64,000 nt of DNA from Mercurialis annua. Lineage: Eukaryota; Streptophyta; Magnoliopsida; Malpighiales; Euphorbiaceae. A model generated the notes under the pieces. It saw only the letters and a program-made list of their open reading frames with translations. It ran no database searches and was not told where the DNA came from. Numbering within the stretch: the stretch's first letter is position 1; the number at the start of each line of letters is the position of its first letter. The stretch is from contig NC_065576.1 in assembly GCF_937616625.2 (NCBI RefSeq), positions 17,362,501 through 17,426,500 of the forward strand, in the 5' to 3' direction. Position numbers and translations under genes: made by a program. This document shows, in pieces, positions 36,801 through 48,200 of this stretch.

Positions 36801-37051
36801 CTGGATTACGATGTTGTTATATATAAGGCATGCGGTTGAACATTTCAGATATTTAAGATATTTAAGTTATTTATATTTGAACTGTAATATAAATTGCTAG
36901 ACCTAGGTTGGAATCTCGGTGGCCCCCGAGCAGTTTTCTGCAGGTTTAAATGTTTATTTGATTTTCGCGAGGCTTTCTACGGGTTTTGGAACAACCATAC
37001 CCATACCCATACCCTAGCGCCGGTCACGATTCATGAAATTGGGTCGTGACA
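33815..37051 (+). repeat. 5' LTR of the LARD-type element (3237 bp)
   Basis: It starts TGTAATACCCCGG and ends GGGTCGTGACA. A palindrome cluster lies at 33955-34208, then a G7 run, a weak TATA-like TTAAATAC at 34253-34260 and a pyrimidine-rich presumed leader. Several segments with GCTAAAGTAC(A/T)GCTTAGT-like phrasing repeat near 35490-35570. Near the 3' end CATACCC is present in one more copy than in the 3' LTR. An antisense 116-codon frame at 34494-34844 is considered spurious. Confidence 0.93.
33955..34208. repeat. Palindrome cluster in 5' LTR of LARD-type element
   Basis: Seven consecutive inverted repeats. Five share the core CTCG(TT/AA)CGAG, at 34028-34061, 34080-34111, about 34130-34149, 34150-34167 and 34187-34208. 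The last has perfect 10-base arms (GCTGTTCTCG around TT). Two without that core precede them: GGTGGTTCAAC-type arms at 33955-33982 and CAGGT-type arms near 33994. Several carry one mismatch here that the 3' LTR copy lacks. Confidence 0.93.
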
Positions 37052-37055
37052 AAGT

Positions 37056-37067
37056 TGGTATCAGAGC
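37056..37067 (+). other. Primer-binding site, initiator Met tRNA
   Basis: TGGTATCAGAGC lies four bases after the LTR end, identical to that of the gag-only element. Confidence 0.92.
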
Positions 37068-40000
37068 TTTAGTTACGAACTAAGGCCAAATTTTTGCATG
37101 TTATGTGTTTATTGCTTTAAGGCACGTTAGTGCTACTGTTGTGTCATAGGATCTACTGTGGAATTAGGATTCATGTCACGTTTTTAAAACGTCATCTTTT
37201 GATTTTTAAACTTTCTGCCTACACCGATAAGATTGCGTCCAGTCAGTCATTATTTATGCTTTGATTATAATTGCTTTCGATTTCTCGGGAAATCATAGGT
37301 TGGATAATTTTTTCTAAACTCATACTTGGGTATGGTGTTGTGTGATATATTTGGCGACTATGCCTGATACAATTTAGAATATATGGAATGGTTACAGTTA
37401 TTTTAGGTGATGCGTTGAACTGCTTTTGCCTTATTAATAAAGTACATTTTGGCTTTGGCCTCGATTGTTGATTTTAAATGTGATCGTATGCTAAGCGTTA
37501 GCCTTGTTTTCTATAAAAGAAATTTGGGGTTAAATTTTAAAATGTGTTTTGGTGGTTATACATTACTTTGACCACATGTCATTTTAAAATTTTCATTGAG
37601 AATAATTGTTTATCTGATTTGTGTGTAGACACAGAATCATAAGAGAAGTTGGTTTAAAAAAAAAAATTAAAAATTGATTTTTGGTTAAGTTACCAGTAAA
37701 AAGAAATTCTGATATTTTGAAATATTATGTAAGGTTTGGTGTTAACAAGCGATGATTTTAAAATGATATTCTTATGTGATAATTCGTTGTTTGAGAATTT
37801 TAACGTTGAATTTATATTACCATGTTGAGGTATATCAACATTTTAATTTTTTTGAAATTTACAGAATAGATGTTTGAAATTAAAGATTTCTCACTTGAGA
37901 TTTTAGATTGCCGTTTAGCAGTTGGGTTAAGTTGAGCTCTCAACATGGAAAAGATGGAAATTTTATTAAAAATATTTTTTTTTCCAGTTTTACAAATATT
38001 TTGAATACGTTTTATAAACGATTGTTTTGGGTTTGGCTTGGGTCATCCAAATTTAGGAGTTGAGCTTGGTAGTTGTAATGACTCGGCTAGCTCGATGATT
38101 TTATGATTTGAGATACTTGGGTATCCGTTTTAAAGCAACTGATGAATAAGAAGAGATTTTTACAAATTGTGATTTTGTTTTAACCGTGGGGCTCAACAAA
38201 ATTTGGAAGTTTTCGTATTTGACTTTAAATTTCAGAACGAATTTTGATGCGTACTATTAAAAGACGATATAATTACAGGGTGAATTTGTAATGAGATTTC
38301 AAGGATATGTTGTGACATATCCCGATTGGTTTTAAGTATGTTTGAGTTAATTGTGTTCAATGGTACGTTTACGTAGTTTACGATTTTCAGATTTGTTTCA
38401 TGTGAAAATAATTTACGTTGTTTGACTCGTTTGTCTTTTGGGCTAAGTTAATTGTTTTTGTTTTGTCTCTTCGTGCGGAGTAGCATGTGAGATGACTTAA
38501 TCACGTGGTTATGATTGGCTTACCTCGATATTTAGTTTGACTTTGAGCAAGACCTTCCTTTAGACCTTGTTTCCTTGTTCGGTTTAGGATTGCGCGGAGT
38601 TTTGCTGTTTCTGTTTCGTGGATCGAAACCATTGGGTTTTGATATCGAGGAATACGAGGTAAGTATTCCCTCGGATTGGCTAATGATATCTGATTATCCT
38701 AGATTGGATACTGGAAACTCTGAACCGAGAAGATAGATCGGTGTATTAATACACTGGTTTTCCATCAAGTCTAATGATGCGATGCGGAAGCTGGCAGTAA
38801 ATTGGTAGGAACGTTTTGATGTGTTAATTCTTTGGGAATAAGTTTCAACTAGGGTTTAGGGTAGTTTGATATTTATGCGGAAGAGTTGTAACAAAATTTT
38901 AGGATGAGTTGTTTTATAGCATCGAATGTTGCTAGGTTACAAGTAAGGAATTTTGAGAAATATTTTGAGGATATTGAGTGCACATCTCACAGAGTGTAAC
39001 GTCTAGCAAATGTTTTATTGAGAAATGGATTTCAAATATTGATTTGCTGAAATATTTGAAGTATTTTCAACTCGTAATTGTGCCCAGACATATCATGAAC
39101 ATGCATTTTGAATGTCACGAATAGGTTTGCATTGAACACAGAGTATGTTCACTAAATATAAGATAAATTAATAATTGATACATGCATGATAGTACATGCA
39201 TCACGTGCATAGAAATTATTAAGGTTGGATGCAACTCTTTGGGGATGAGAGATGTCATCACCCTGGCGCACAATTATGTAAAATGGATTTTATCGACAAA
39301 GTGTTTTTAGAAAGATATTTTGGAACAAACTCGCGAGTCCCTTTGGGGTAATGTATTTATAAAGTTATGGAATTTCAAAGGTTAATTCCTAAAAAAATCA
39401 TGAACTTTACACGAAATTTCATTTTAATCATGAACTTTAAAAGTTGCCATTTAAAGGCACGAACTTTCATTTTGTTTCAAATCTATCATTTCAGTGTATT
39501 TTTGTTGACTAAATTCTTCAATAAACCATTAATGAAAGACCCAAATCATAAATCGACATTAAATCTTATTATCTTTTCGTTAAAGTATATAGGATTAGGA
39601 ATTTTTGGTTCGATAAAATACACCGGATTTTACTTTAACGATAGATTTGAAACAAAATGAAAGTTCATGCCTTTAAATGACAACTTTTAAAGTTCATGAA
39701 AAAAATGAAATTTCGTGTAAAGTTCGTGATTTTTTTAGGAATTAACCCAATTTCAAATGATGTTTAAACTGTTACAAAAAGGTAGCTAGACAAATACTCT
39801 GTGATGATGATGATGATGGTTGTTGGGTGTTTATGGCGTAAGAGAATGGTCTGTAGAATCAGAATCTTGTGGTTATGAGTAAGAATAATTTTGAGGTTGC
39901 GCTCGAGACATAGTTGTGCCAAGTGCGGTTTATGGTCAGAGTCAGGTTAGGAAGAGTTCATGATAATTACTGATTCATGATTTACGATTTATGGATTAAG

Positions 40001-41991
40001 AATGTTGGTTATGCTCCATGTGTGTATATACACTATATTTTTGTTTTAAACGAAACTTTATCTTTCCAGATTTAAAATTTGTCCAAAGTATTTTGGTGAA
40101 TTAATATAAGGTATGTTTATAAACAAGAGATTTACATTGCTGATTTTAATTTTCGGAGGAAAGGGAGAATTTTTGTCAAAATTGATTCAAAAGGAATAAT
40201 AAATTTTTCGCTAGAGCGATTTCTTCAATTTTGTTTGAGAAAATTTAGAAGCAACTTAAAATTTTGGATGTTTGAAACATCAATGTGCATTTTGAATACG
40301 AGGAATCTTGCCACAGTTGAATTTTACGAGAAAAGTATAAACTATTTAAAAAGGGTTTTAAAAAAATGTTTAAACAAGTTTGATTTTAAGAGAACATGAA
40401 TTTTGACAGTTGAACTGTTTTATAAATTTTCAAACGTATTGAAAAGTACGGGAAAATTTCAAATCCAAAATGTGTATATTTTGGAAAATTTTAGGGGTTT
40501 GCAAAACCGATGGTTTTTCAACGGCAAAGGTATTTCGATTTTGAATGAAAAGGAGGTGTAAGACGTAGAGTCTTTTAAACAGGGTGTAAAATTTTGCATA
40601 TAAATTTTATATATAAAATATTTTGTATTAAAAGATTTTATACCCACAGAGGTTGATTTTGGGCATAACTAACAATCCGGTCGTAGTAAACTAGTGGTGG
40701 TGATCTCTCGTTGTATACGAGGTTATAGTCAATTGATTGAATTTTTTTAAAACTTTGAGTTCGATTTGGTTATATGAGATAGTTGATTTGAGAATCGGGA
40801 ATCGCGACTAATAGGTTTCGACAACCATGATTGGTTGATCGATTTTGTTGATTACTGATATTATTTTAATGTTTGGGTCACTGGTTAAACCCTTGGTGTG
40901 AACGACAAAAATTTTAGGTTGTGTATTTAAGTGAGATGCAGTCAATTTTCAGTGTAGTCGTCGCGTTATGTTTCTGAGTGATTGGAGAAATCATTTTGAT
41001 GGATATTGTTTATCATTGATATAGAAATTTTTGTTATCATAAAAGAGGTCCGCTTTTCTTTGAATTGCGATATGAGTTTTTGTGTTTTATGATTCACAAG
41101 TTAATTGTATTATCGAGTTGGTACTAAATCGTTAGGATTAAATGATTATTATAATGTTGATTTTGGAACTGAAATATTATCAGAAGTGTATTGAGTTTTG
41201 TTATCGATAATTTTGATGTAGAGATGCTATAAGTGAGAGGAAGTAGTGTTTTAGAACGATAAATTTTATCAGCTATGTTGCAGTGTTATTGTTTTGTTTA
41301 AGGCAAACGATTTTGGAATTATAGAATTATAGTTGAGCTTAGCGATTAATCTTGTATTTGATATTTAGAATTTTATAATAGATAAGTTTCTAACTGGTTT
41401 GGAAGCCACTCCAGTATAGAGAAATTGTGACTCTCAATTGAAATATTATGTTATTAATAGTTGGGCATCTATTGCTAGAAACAGAATTTGGTGCATATGC
41501 GTGTTGTAATCGTTTATATTGCGAATTAGTGTCAATTTTGAGATTCGAGATTCGTTCTTAATTATCCTAAATATATCAGCCGAGTGTTGTGGAATAGAGT
41601 TGTTTTATCTTAGTTGATTTCACCTAGAGTTGTGTTATCGTTTATGCCTAGTGGGAGTTGTGTTGGTACTTCGGTGACCTTTGAACGTGATCGGTTTTTC
41701 CATTGGAGGTATCGAGTTGCTTTGAGGGACAACCTGTTGAGTTTTGCTTACGCGTGTGCATATGTCTTTGTACATGAAAGACTTTTGATTACCGTGGGGT
41801 TGGCTTCTTGGTTGAGAACTATTCTTTAATGAGAAAGGTCGTTTGCAGTTTTGTTGACTTTGTTTACATTGGGTATCTTGTGGATGCGTTTTCTTATCGT
41901 CTTTTTACATTTTGTCCAGCTGTACGTGTAACTTTATGTTATGTGGTACGTCGATGATTTTGTTTTAAATTCGAGGACGAATTTATAATTT
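37068..41991 (+). other. Internal region of LARD-type element, no coding capacity seen
   Basis: About 4.9 kb, AT-rich, with stops in every frame at short intervals. I find no gag, zinc knuckle, protease, reverse transcriptase, integrase or chromodomain motif. The first 150 bases resemble the leader of the gag-only element. The segment 38020-38160 looks like a diverged copy of LTR sequence at about 35785-35945 (TTGGGTCA, GCTTGGTAGTT, ACTCGGCTA in the same order). A (GAT)n stretch occurs at about 39804-39819. A 71-codon frame at 41614-41829 matches nothing I recognise. The only discrete unit is the MITE at 39380. Confidence 0.8.
39380..39748. mobile_element. Nested MITE with about 108-bp terminal inverted repeats
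   Basis: The left arm starts GGTTAATTCCTAAAAAAATC. The right end is its complement with few mismatches for about 108 bases, ending GGAATTAACCC. About 150 bases of unique AT-rich DNA lie between. The 9-bp direct repeat AATTTCAAA flanks it at 39371-39379 and 39749-39757. Long inverted repeats with a 9-bp TSD point to a Mutator-like non-autonomous element. The 97-codon frame across it is an artefact of the arms. Confidence 0.88.
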
Positions 41992-42002
41992 GTTAGGGAG
42001 AA
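41967..42002 (+). other. Pre-PPT inverted motif and polypurine tract
   Basis: The same 20-mer as at 26231 (AAATTCGAGGACGAATTTAT) is followed by AGGGAGAA at 41995-42002, abutting the 3' LTR. It is the only strongly conserved internal feature of this element besides the PBS. Confidence 0.85.
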
Positions 42003-45000
42003 TGTAATACCTCGGAAAAAAAAATTAAATTTTTCAAAATGTGTTTTCGGAAATAATTTGTCTTTTTCGGTTGGCGGTTCGATTCGTAGTTTAATTTTTG
42101 GATCGGTTCAATTTTCAGATTTTTGTATGGGTCTTTTATTTTGGTGGTTCAACCAAAAGGTTGAACCACCACCTTTAAATCAGGTCTCAAAAGAGACCTG
42201 ACTCAATTTCGAATAGTCTCGTTCGAGAATTGGAATTCTCGAACGAGACACCAGCAATTTAGCTGAGTCTCGTTCGAGAATTCCAATTCTCGAACGAGAG
42301 CTCAGTGTTTAAAGCCTGGTCTCGTTCGAGACCAGGGTTCTCGAACGAGAACCAGCTTTAAATTGATGTTCTCGTTCGAGAACAACTATACCAGTGCGGG
42401 GGGGGGGGGGGGGGGTATTTTTGTCACCCGTTTCTAACCTAATCGACCTACTTAAATACCTAAACTTTAACTCTACTTCATTCTTCGTGCTACAAACAAA
42501 CTCTAGCTTCCATCATCTCCCATTTTCGCTGAGGATTCGTTGATCGTTATCGCTCACAAAGTTTGAGAAAAGTTATAGGTATGGTTTGTTTTTGATTTAA
42601 GTTTTTGGTTTTGAACGGCTTTCCGTATTTTTGATCGCGCTTGATCTCAGACGTCTTAGACTCAATTCTCTACGTTTCCACTATTTGATTTCGCAATACG
42701 GTGCGCCGCCGATCTCGTTTCAATCGCCGCCGTTTCATCGTATTTGTGTGCTATTTTAATTCGGTTCCTTAATGATCCTTCTGCCAAATTATGAATTGTT
42801 GGGGCATGATCATTCCTATTTTTAGGTTCTAACCTTATGTTCAAATCCGTATCATCCCATCTCTGGATTACCAAGCTCGTGTTCTTCGATAACGGTACGT
42901 TCGATTCCCTCTTGAGTTTACGTACGAAGGTTTTGATGTTTTGTTTCCGTTCCTCGTTGTTGCCAGTGTTAGCCCTTATCTGTTCATGATTGTAGTTGGT
43001 TGTAATGATCATTTAAGCTTGTTGTGTTTTAGGTGATTGTTCTTGCTTAAGGAATTGTGTATTGTAACACCAGTTTTGGTTGATTTTTGATTTTGTTTGG
43101 CGGGTGAGTATGGAGATGGTGGTTAAAGGTTCAATAAGGCCATGAGTTGTATTGATTTACTTTTTAAGTCCTCAAATTGTTATGATTGATTGGAGGAGAT
43201 GGCTTATAGACTAGATTAGTTCCTCATTGTTTTGTTTGAAACATTTGAATTCTTCTAGTTAATTCTAGCTATAACTATTGTTTGTACAATAACTTGAAGT
43301 TAGTTTTGATTTATAATTTGACATTGAAAACAATAATTATTTTGCAATCTAAATTAATCTCATTACTCGGGTAATTATATTTAATCTTGATTTATATGTT
43401 ATTTTAGCTAATTTACAATTTAGCCCTTGAACATTTTCAACTTATTTGATTAAATTATTGGTTATAACTTTATACTTCATTTTGATTTAAAATGACTATA
43501 TATAATTTCGAATATAAATTTGACATGAAATTGGTTAAATTACAATTTAGCCCTTGAACTTATTTTATAACTTAATTAAGTGGATTTTGATTAGTAACCT
43601 TATATTTTGCTTTAATTATAAACAAGAGTAATTAATTTGATTTTAAATATCAAATTGGTTAAAGTACAGTTTAGTCCCTAAGTGGCTAAAGTACAACTTA
43701 GTCCCTAATTGGCTAATATACAGTTTAGTCCCTAAACTTTTATAAACTTAAAATGATTAAGTTTTTGATTGTAACTCGGGTTACTTGAAGTTAAAGATAT
43801 TGGGTTCCGTTTTAAATATTGATTTATTATTTTATCAAAATTGATTTTATAATTATAAACTATGGTTTATAATTGGGTATGATTATACTTATTTTATCAA
43901 AGTGATTCTGGGAATTATAAACTCTGGTATATATTTTGATAAAATATTTTGGGTCGGGTTAGACTTGGGTCACCCGACATATGAGGTAGCTTGGTAGTTA
44001 TTGGTAACTCGGCTAACCCAATATTTGAGGAAATTGATTTAAGTTATTATTTGTTTATTATTTAAGTAATACTTTTCGAAACGGATTTTAAAGCGGAAAC
44101 CCAATAGACTTGGCTTATTTATTTATTTATTTGAGTATTGTGTTACTCGTTGTGGTTCAATTTTTCTTTTTGACTCGGCTCATTACGTGATTATTTGTTC
44201 ATTCTATTCTGGCTACGTTTATGCTTGACTCAGTATTGTGATAGTCCTATGTGGTGTCTAGTATTCTTAGAGTTAGGGGTTGAATGGATTTTAACTTATA
44301 TATTATTTTGGACCCGTCGACTGCTCGTGCTTCGGAGTCTACGCAGGGTTAGCTGGTTGCCAAGATTCACGTGGATTAGCAAGCAGTGAGTTTGTAGTGC
44401 TATTTACCGCTTTATTAAGTACCGCATCATATTTTAATATTATAAATGCTTTTGATCTGTTTTTACGGATTATGGATCTGGATTGAAACGAGTTACTCGA
44501 TAGGCTTGTATCGAGATTGTGTGCACCAGTATATACTTTGGGATCGGCAGACTATGGTCTTGCTTACGTTGGTAATTTGACGAGGATTTGTTCCCGTCCA
44601 CTCTGGGTTTATTTTTCAGTATGCTATGTCATACTTACGCTGGGATCATTTCAATACTGTTATTCCATAATCATATTATATTAGTATAAAAATGTTTTCA
44701 TTTAAGGGTTTTAAACTTAATAAATGTAAATAGTATTGCGAACTCATCTCAGTATATCTGACCCCGTTGTTTTCCCAAATTTTCCAGGTTAATGATTTGA
44801 AAGCTGGTCCACTCTGATTCTTTTGATTCCTCGGAGGTTTTTATGTTATTAAACTAGTTTCTGTTTTTGAACTCTTAGACTGCAGTAGAACTAGTTTAGT
44901 TATTACATTTGATATTACACTTTGGGTTTGTCGATATATTCGATTATTTATATTTGGCATGATTACTCTGGATTACGATGTTGTTATATATAAGACATGC

Positions 45001-45203
45001 GGTTGAACATTTAAGATATTTAAGTTATTTATATTTGAACTGTAATATAAATTGCTACACCTAGGTTGGAGTCTCGGTTGCCCCCGAGCAGTTTTCTGCA
45101 GGTTTAAATGTTTATTTGATTTCCGCGAGGCTTGCTACGGGTTTTGGTACAACCATACCCATACCCTAGCGCCGGTCACGATTCATGAAATTGGGTCGTG
45201 ACA
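42003..45203 (+). repeat. 3' LTR of the LARD-type element (3201 bp)
   Basis: It starts TGTAATACCTCGG and ends GGGTCGTGACA. It is alignable to the 5' LTR along its length, with scattered substitutions, an approximately 31-bp deletion and a G-run of 18 (42398-42415) where the 5' LTR has 7. The antisense frame at 42662-43012 is the LTR copy of the one at 34494. Confidence 0.93.
42143..42384. repeat. Palindrome cluster in 3' LTR of LARD-type element
   Basis: Seven inverted repeats: 42143-42170 (12-base arms around AAAA), 42181-42200 (8-base arms around AAAA), 42216-42249 (16-base arms around GG), 42268-42299 (15-base arms around CC), 42316-42335, 42336-42353 and 42367-42384. All are perfect apart from the central bases. 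Confidence 0.95.
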
Positions 45204-45208
45204 GTTTA
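45204..45208. other. Target-site duplication, right copy (GTTTA)
   Basis: This matches the empty-site sequence in the other higher-order copies. The left copy is GTTAA. Confidence 0.75.
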
Positions 45209-48200
45209 CAAACGCTACGAAACAAATCCAAATATTTATTGACATTACGGAACAAAAACAAACTCTTCACATTTTTAGCAATTTAAGCCAAACGTTTACA
45301 AACGTTACGAAACAAATCCAAACGTTTCACCTTTTTAGCGATTGAAGTCAAACGTTTACAAACGTTAAGAATTAAATCCAAACGTTTCCCCATTTTAGCA
45401 ATTTAAACCAAACGTTTATAAACGTCACGAAACAAAACAAAACGTTTACAAACGTTGCGAAACAAATCAAATTGTTTACAAACGTTACGAAACAAATCCA
45501 AACGTTTCTCCATTTTAGCGATTTCATCCAAACATTTACAAACATTACGGAACAAATCCAAACGTTTCAGCTTTTTAACGATTTAAGCCAAAACATTTAC
45601 AAACGTTACGAAAAAATCCAAACGTTTCCCAATTTTAGCGATTTAAGCCAAACGTTTACAAACGTTACGAAACAAATCCAAACGTTTCACCTTTTTAGCA
45701 ATTTAAATCAAAACGTTTCACCTTTCTAGTGATTTAAGAGAAACGTTTACAAACTTTACGAAACAAATCCAAACGTTTCACCTTTTTAGAGATTTAAGCC
45801 AATTGTTTCATCTTTTTTGGGATTAAAGTCAAACGTTTACATACACTACGAAATAAATCCAAACGTTTCACCTTTTTAGCAATTTAAGCCAAATGTTTAC
45901 AAACGTTACAAAACAAATCCAAGCGTTTCACCTTTTTAGCAATATAATGTTTCCCCATTTTAGCGATTTAAGCCAAACATTTCAAACGTTACGAAACAAA
46001 TGCAAACGTTTCCCCTTTTTAGCGATTTAAGCCAAACGTTTACAAACGTTATGAAACAAATCCAAACGTTTACAAACATTACGGAACAAAAACAAAATTT
46101 TCACATTTTTAACAATTTAAGCCAAACGTTTATAAACGTTACGAAACAAATCCAAATGTTTCACCTTTTTAGCGATTGAAGCTAAACGTTTACAAACGAT
46201 AAGAAACAAATCCAAACGTTTCCACCCTTTTAGCGATTTAAGCCAAAAGTTTATGAACGTTACAAAACAAAACCAAACATTTACAAAGTTACGAAACAAA
46301 TCCAAATGTTTACAAACGTTAGGAAACAAAGCCAAACGTTTCACCTTTTTAGCGATTAAGCCAAATATTTACAAACGTTACGAAACAAATCCAAACGTTT
46401 CCCCATTTTAGCACGTTTCGCCATTTTTGTGATTAAAGCCAAACATTTACAAACGTTATGAAACAAATCCAAACATTTTCCCTTTTTAACTATTTAAGCC
46501 AAATGTTTACAAACGTTAAGCCAAACGTTTACAAACGTTACGAAACAAATCCAAACGTTTCACCTTTTTTTGCGTTTTAAGCCAAACATTTACAAACATT
46601 ATTAAACAAATCCAAACGTTTCCCATTTTTTGCGATTTAAGACAAACGTTTACAAACATTACGAAACAAAACCAAGCGTTTCACCTTTTTAGCAATATAA
46701 GCGAAACGTTTACAAAAGTTACGAAACAAATCCAAACGTTTCACCTTTTCAGCGATTTAAGTCAAACATTTACAAATGTTACGAAATAAATCCAAATGTT
46801 TCCCCATTTCAGTGATTTAAACCAAACGTTTAAAATGTTGCTAAACAAATCGAAACGTTTCATCTTTTTAGCGATTTAAGCCAAACGTTTACAAACGTTA
46901 CGAAACAAATCCAAACATTTCCCCATTTTAGTGATTGAAGCCAATAGTTTACAAACGTTACGAAACAAATCCAAACATTTCCCCTTTTTAACTATTTAAG
47001 CCAAACGTTTACAAACGTTACGAAACAAATCCAAACGTTTCCCCATTTTATCAATTTAAGCCAAACGTTTACAAACTTTACGAAACAAATCCAAACGTTT
47101 CACCTTTTTTGCGTTTGAAGCAAAACTTTACAATAATTCTTAAACAAATCCAAACGTTTACCATTTTTAGCGATTTAAGCCAAACGTTTACAAACATTAC
47201 GAAACAAAACCAAGCGTTTCACCTTTTTAGCAATATAAGCGAAACGTTTACAAACGTTACAAAACAAATCCAAACGTTTCACCTTTTTAGCGATTTAAGC
47301 CAAATGATTACAAACGTTACGAAACATATCCAAACGTTTCCCCATTTTAGCGATTTAAGCCAAACGTTTAAAACATTACGAAACAAATCCAAACATTTCA
47401 CCTTTTTAGCGATTTAAGCCAAACGTTTACAACCGTTACGAAACAAATCCAAACATTTCATATTTTTAGCCAATGAAGCCAAACATTTACAAATGATACG
47501 AAACAAATCCAAACGTTTCACATATTTAGAAATTTAAGGCAAACGTCTACAAACGTTACGAAACAAAACAAAGTGTTTCACCTTTTTAGCAATTTAAACC
47601 AACCGTTATGAAACAAATCCAGACGTTTCATATTTTTAGCGAATGAAGCCAAACATTTATAAACATTACGAAACAAATCCAAACGTTTCGCCTTTTTTAG
47701 CGATTTAAGCCAAACATTTACAAACGTTACAAAATAAATGCAAGCGTTTCACCTTTTTAGCAATATAATGTTTCCCCATTTTAGCGATTTAAGCCAAACG
47801 TTTGAAACTTTAAGAAACAAATTCAAACGTTTTCCCTTTATAGCGATTTAAGCCAAACGTTTAAAACATTACGAAACAAATCCAAGCGTTTCACCTTTTT
47901 AGCAATTTAATCCAAACTTTTACAAACGTTACGAAAAAATCCAAACGTTTAAACGTTTTAGCGATATAGGCCAAACGTTTACAAACGTTACGAAACAAAT
48001 CCAAACGTTTCCCCTTTTTAGTGATTTAAGTCAAACTTTTACAAATGTTACGAAACAAATCCAAATGCTTTCCCATTTTAGCGATTTAAGCCAAACGTTT
48101 GTAAACGTTACGAAACAAATTCAAACGTTTCTCCTTTTTAGCGATTTAAGCCAAACGTTTACAAACGTTACGAAACAAATCCTAACGTTTCCCCATTTTA

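Larger units (their letters stand above)
33815..45203 (+). mobile_element. Large non-coding LTR element (LARD type), 11.4 kb
   Basis: The order is LTR (3237 bp), initiator-Met PBS, a 4951-bp internal region without recognisable gag or pol, purine tract, LTR (3201 bp). LTR ends and the pre-PPT motif link it to the same Tekay/Del-like group as the gag-only element. The LTRs differ at many scattered sites, by an approximately 31-bp indel (34445-34478 against 42635) and in a G-run, so it is older than the gag-only element. Movement would require all proteins in trans. A MITE is nested inside. Confidence 0.92.

Noticed and set aside
39367..39660. A 97-codon frame in the LARD-type interior
   Set aside because: It spans the left arm and centre of the MITE and has no protein similarity that I recognise.
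41614..41829. A 71-codon frame near the 3' end of the LARD-type interior as a pol remnant
   Set aside because: No reverse transcriptase, integrase or chromodomain motif can be seen. Length and composition are compatible with chance.
34494..43012. A 116-codon antisense frame conserved in both LTRs of the LARD-type element
   Set aside because: Both copies are alleles of one LTR, so conservation is automatic. It lies antisense to the presumed leader and has no recognisable domain.
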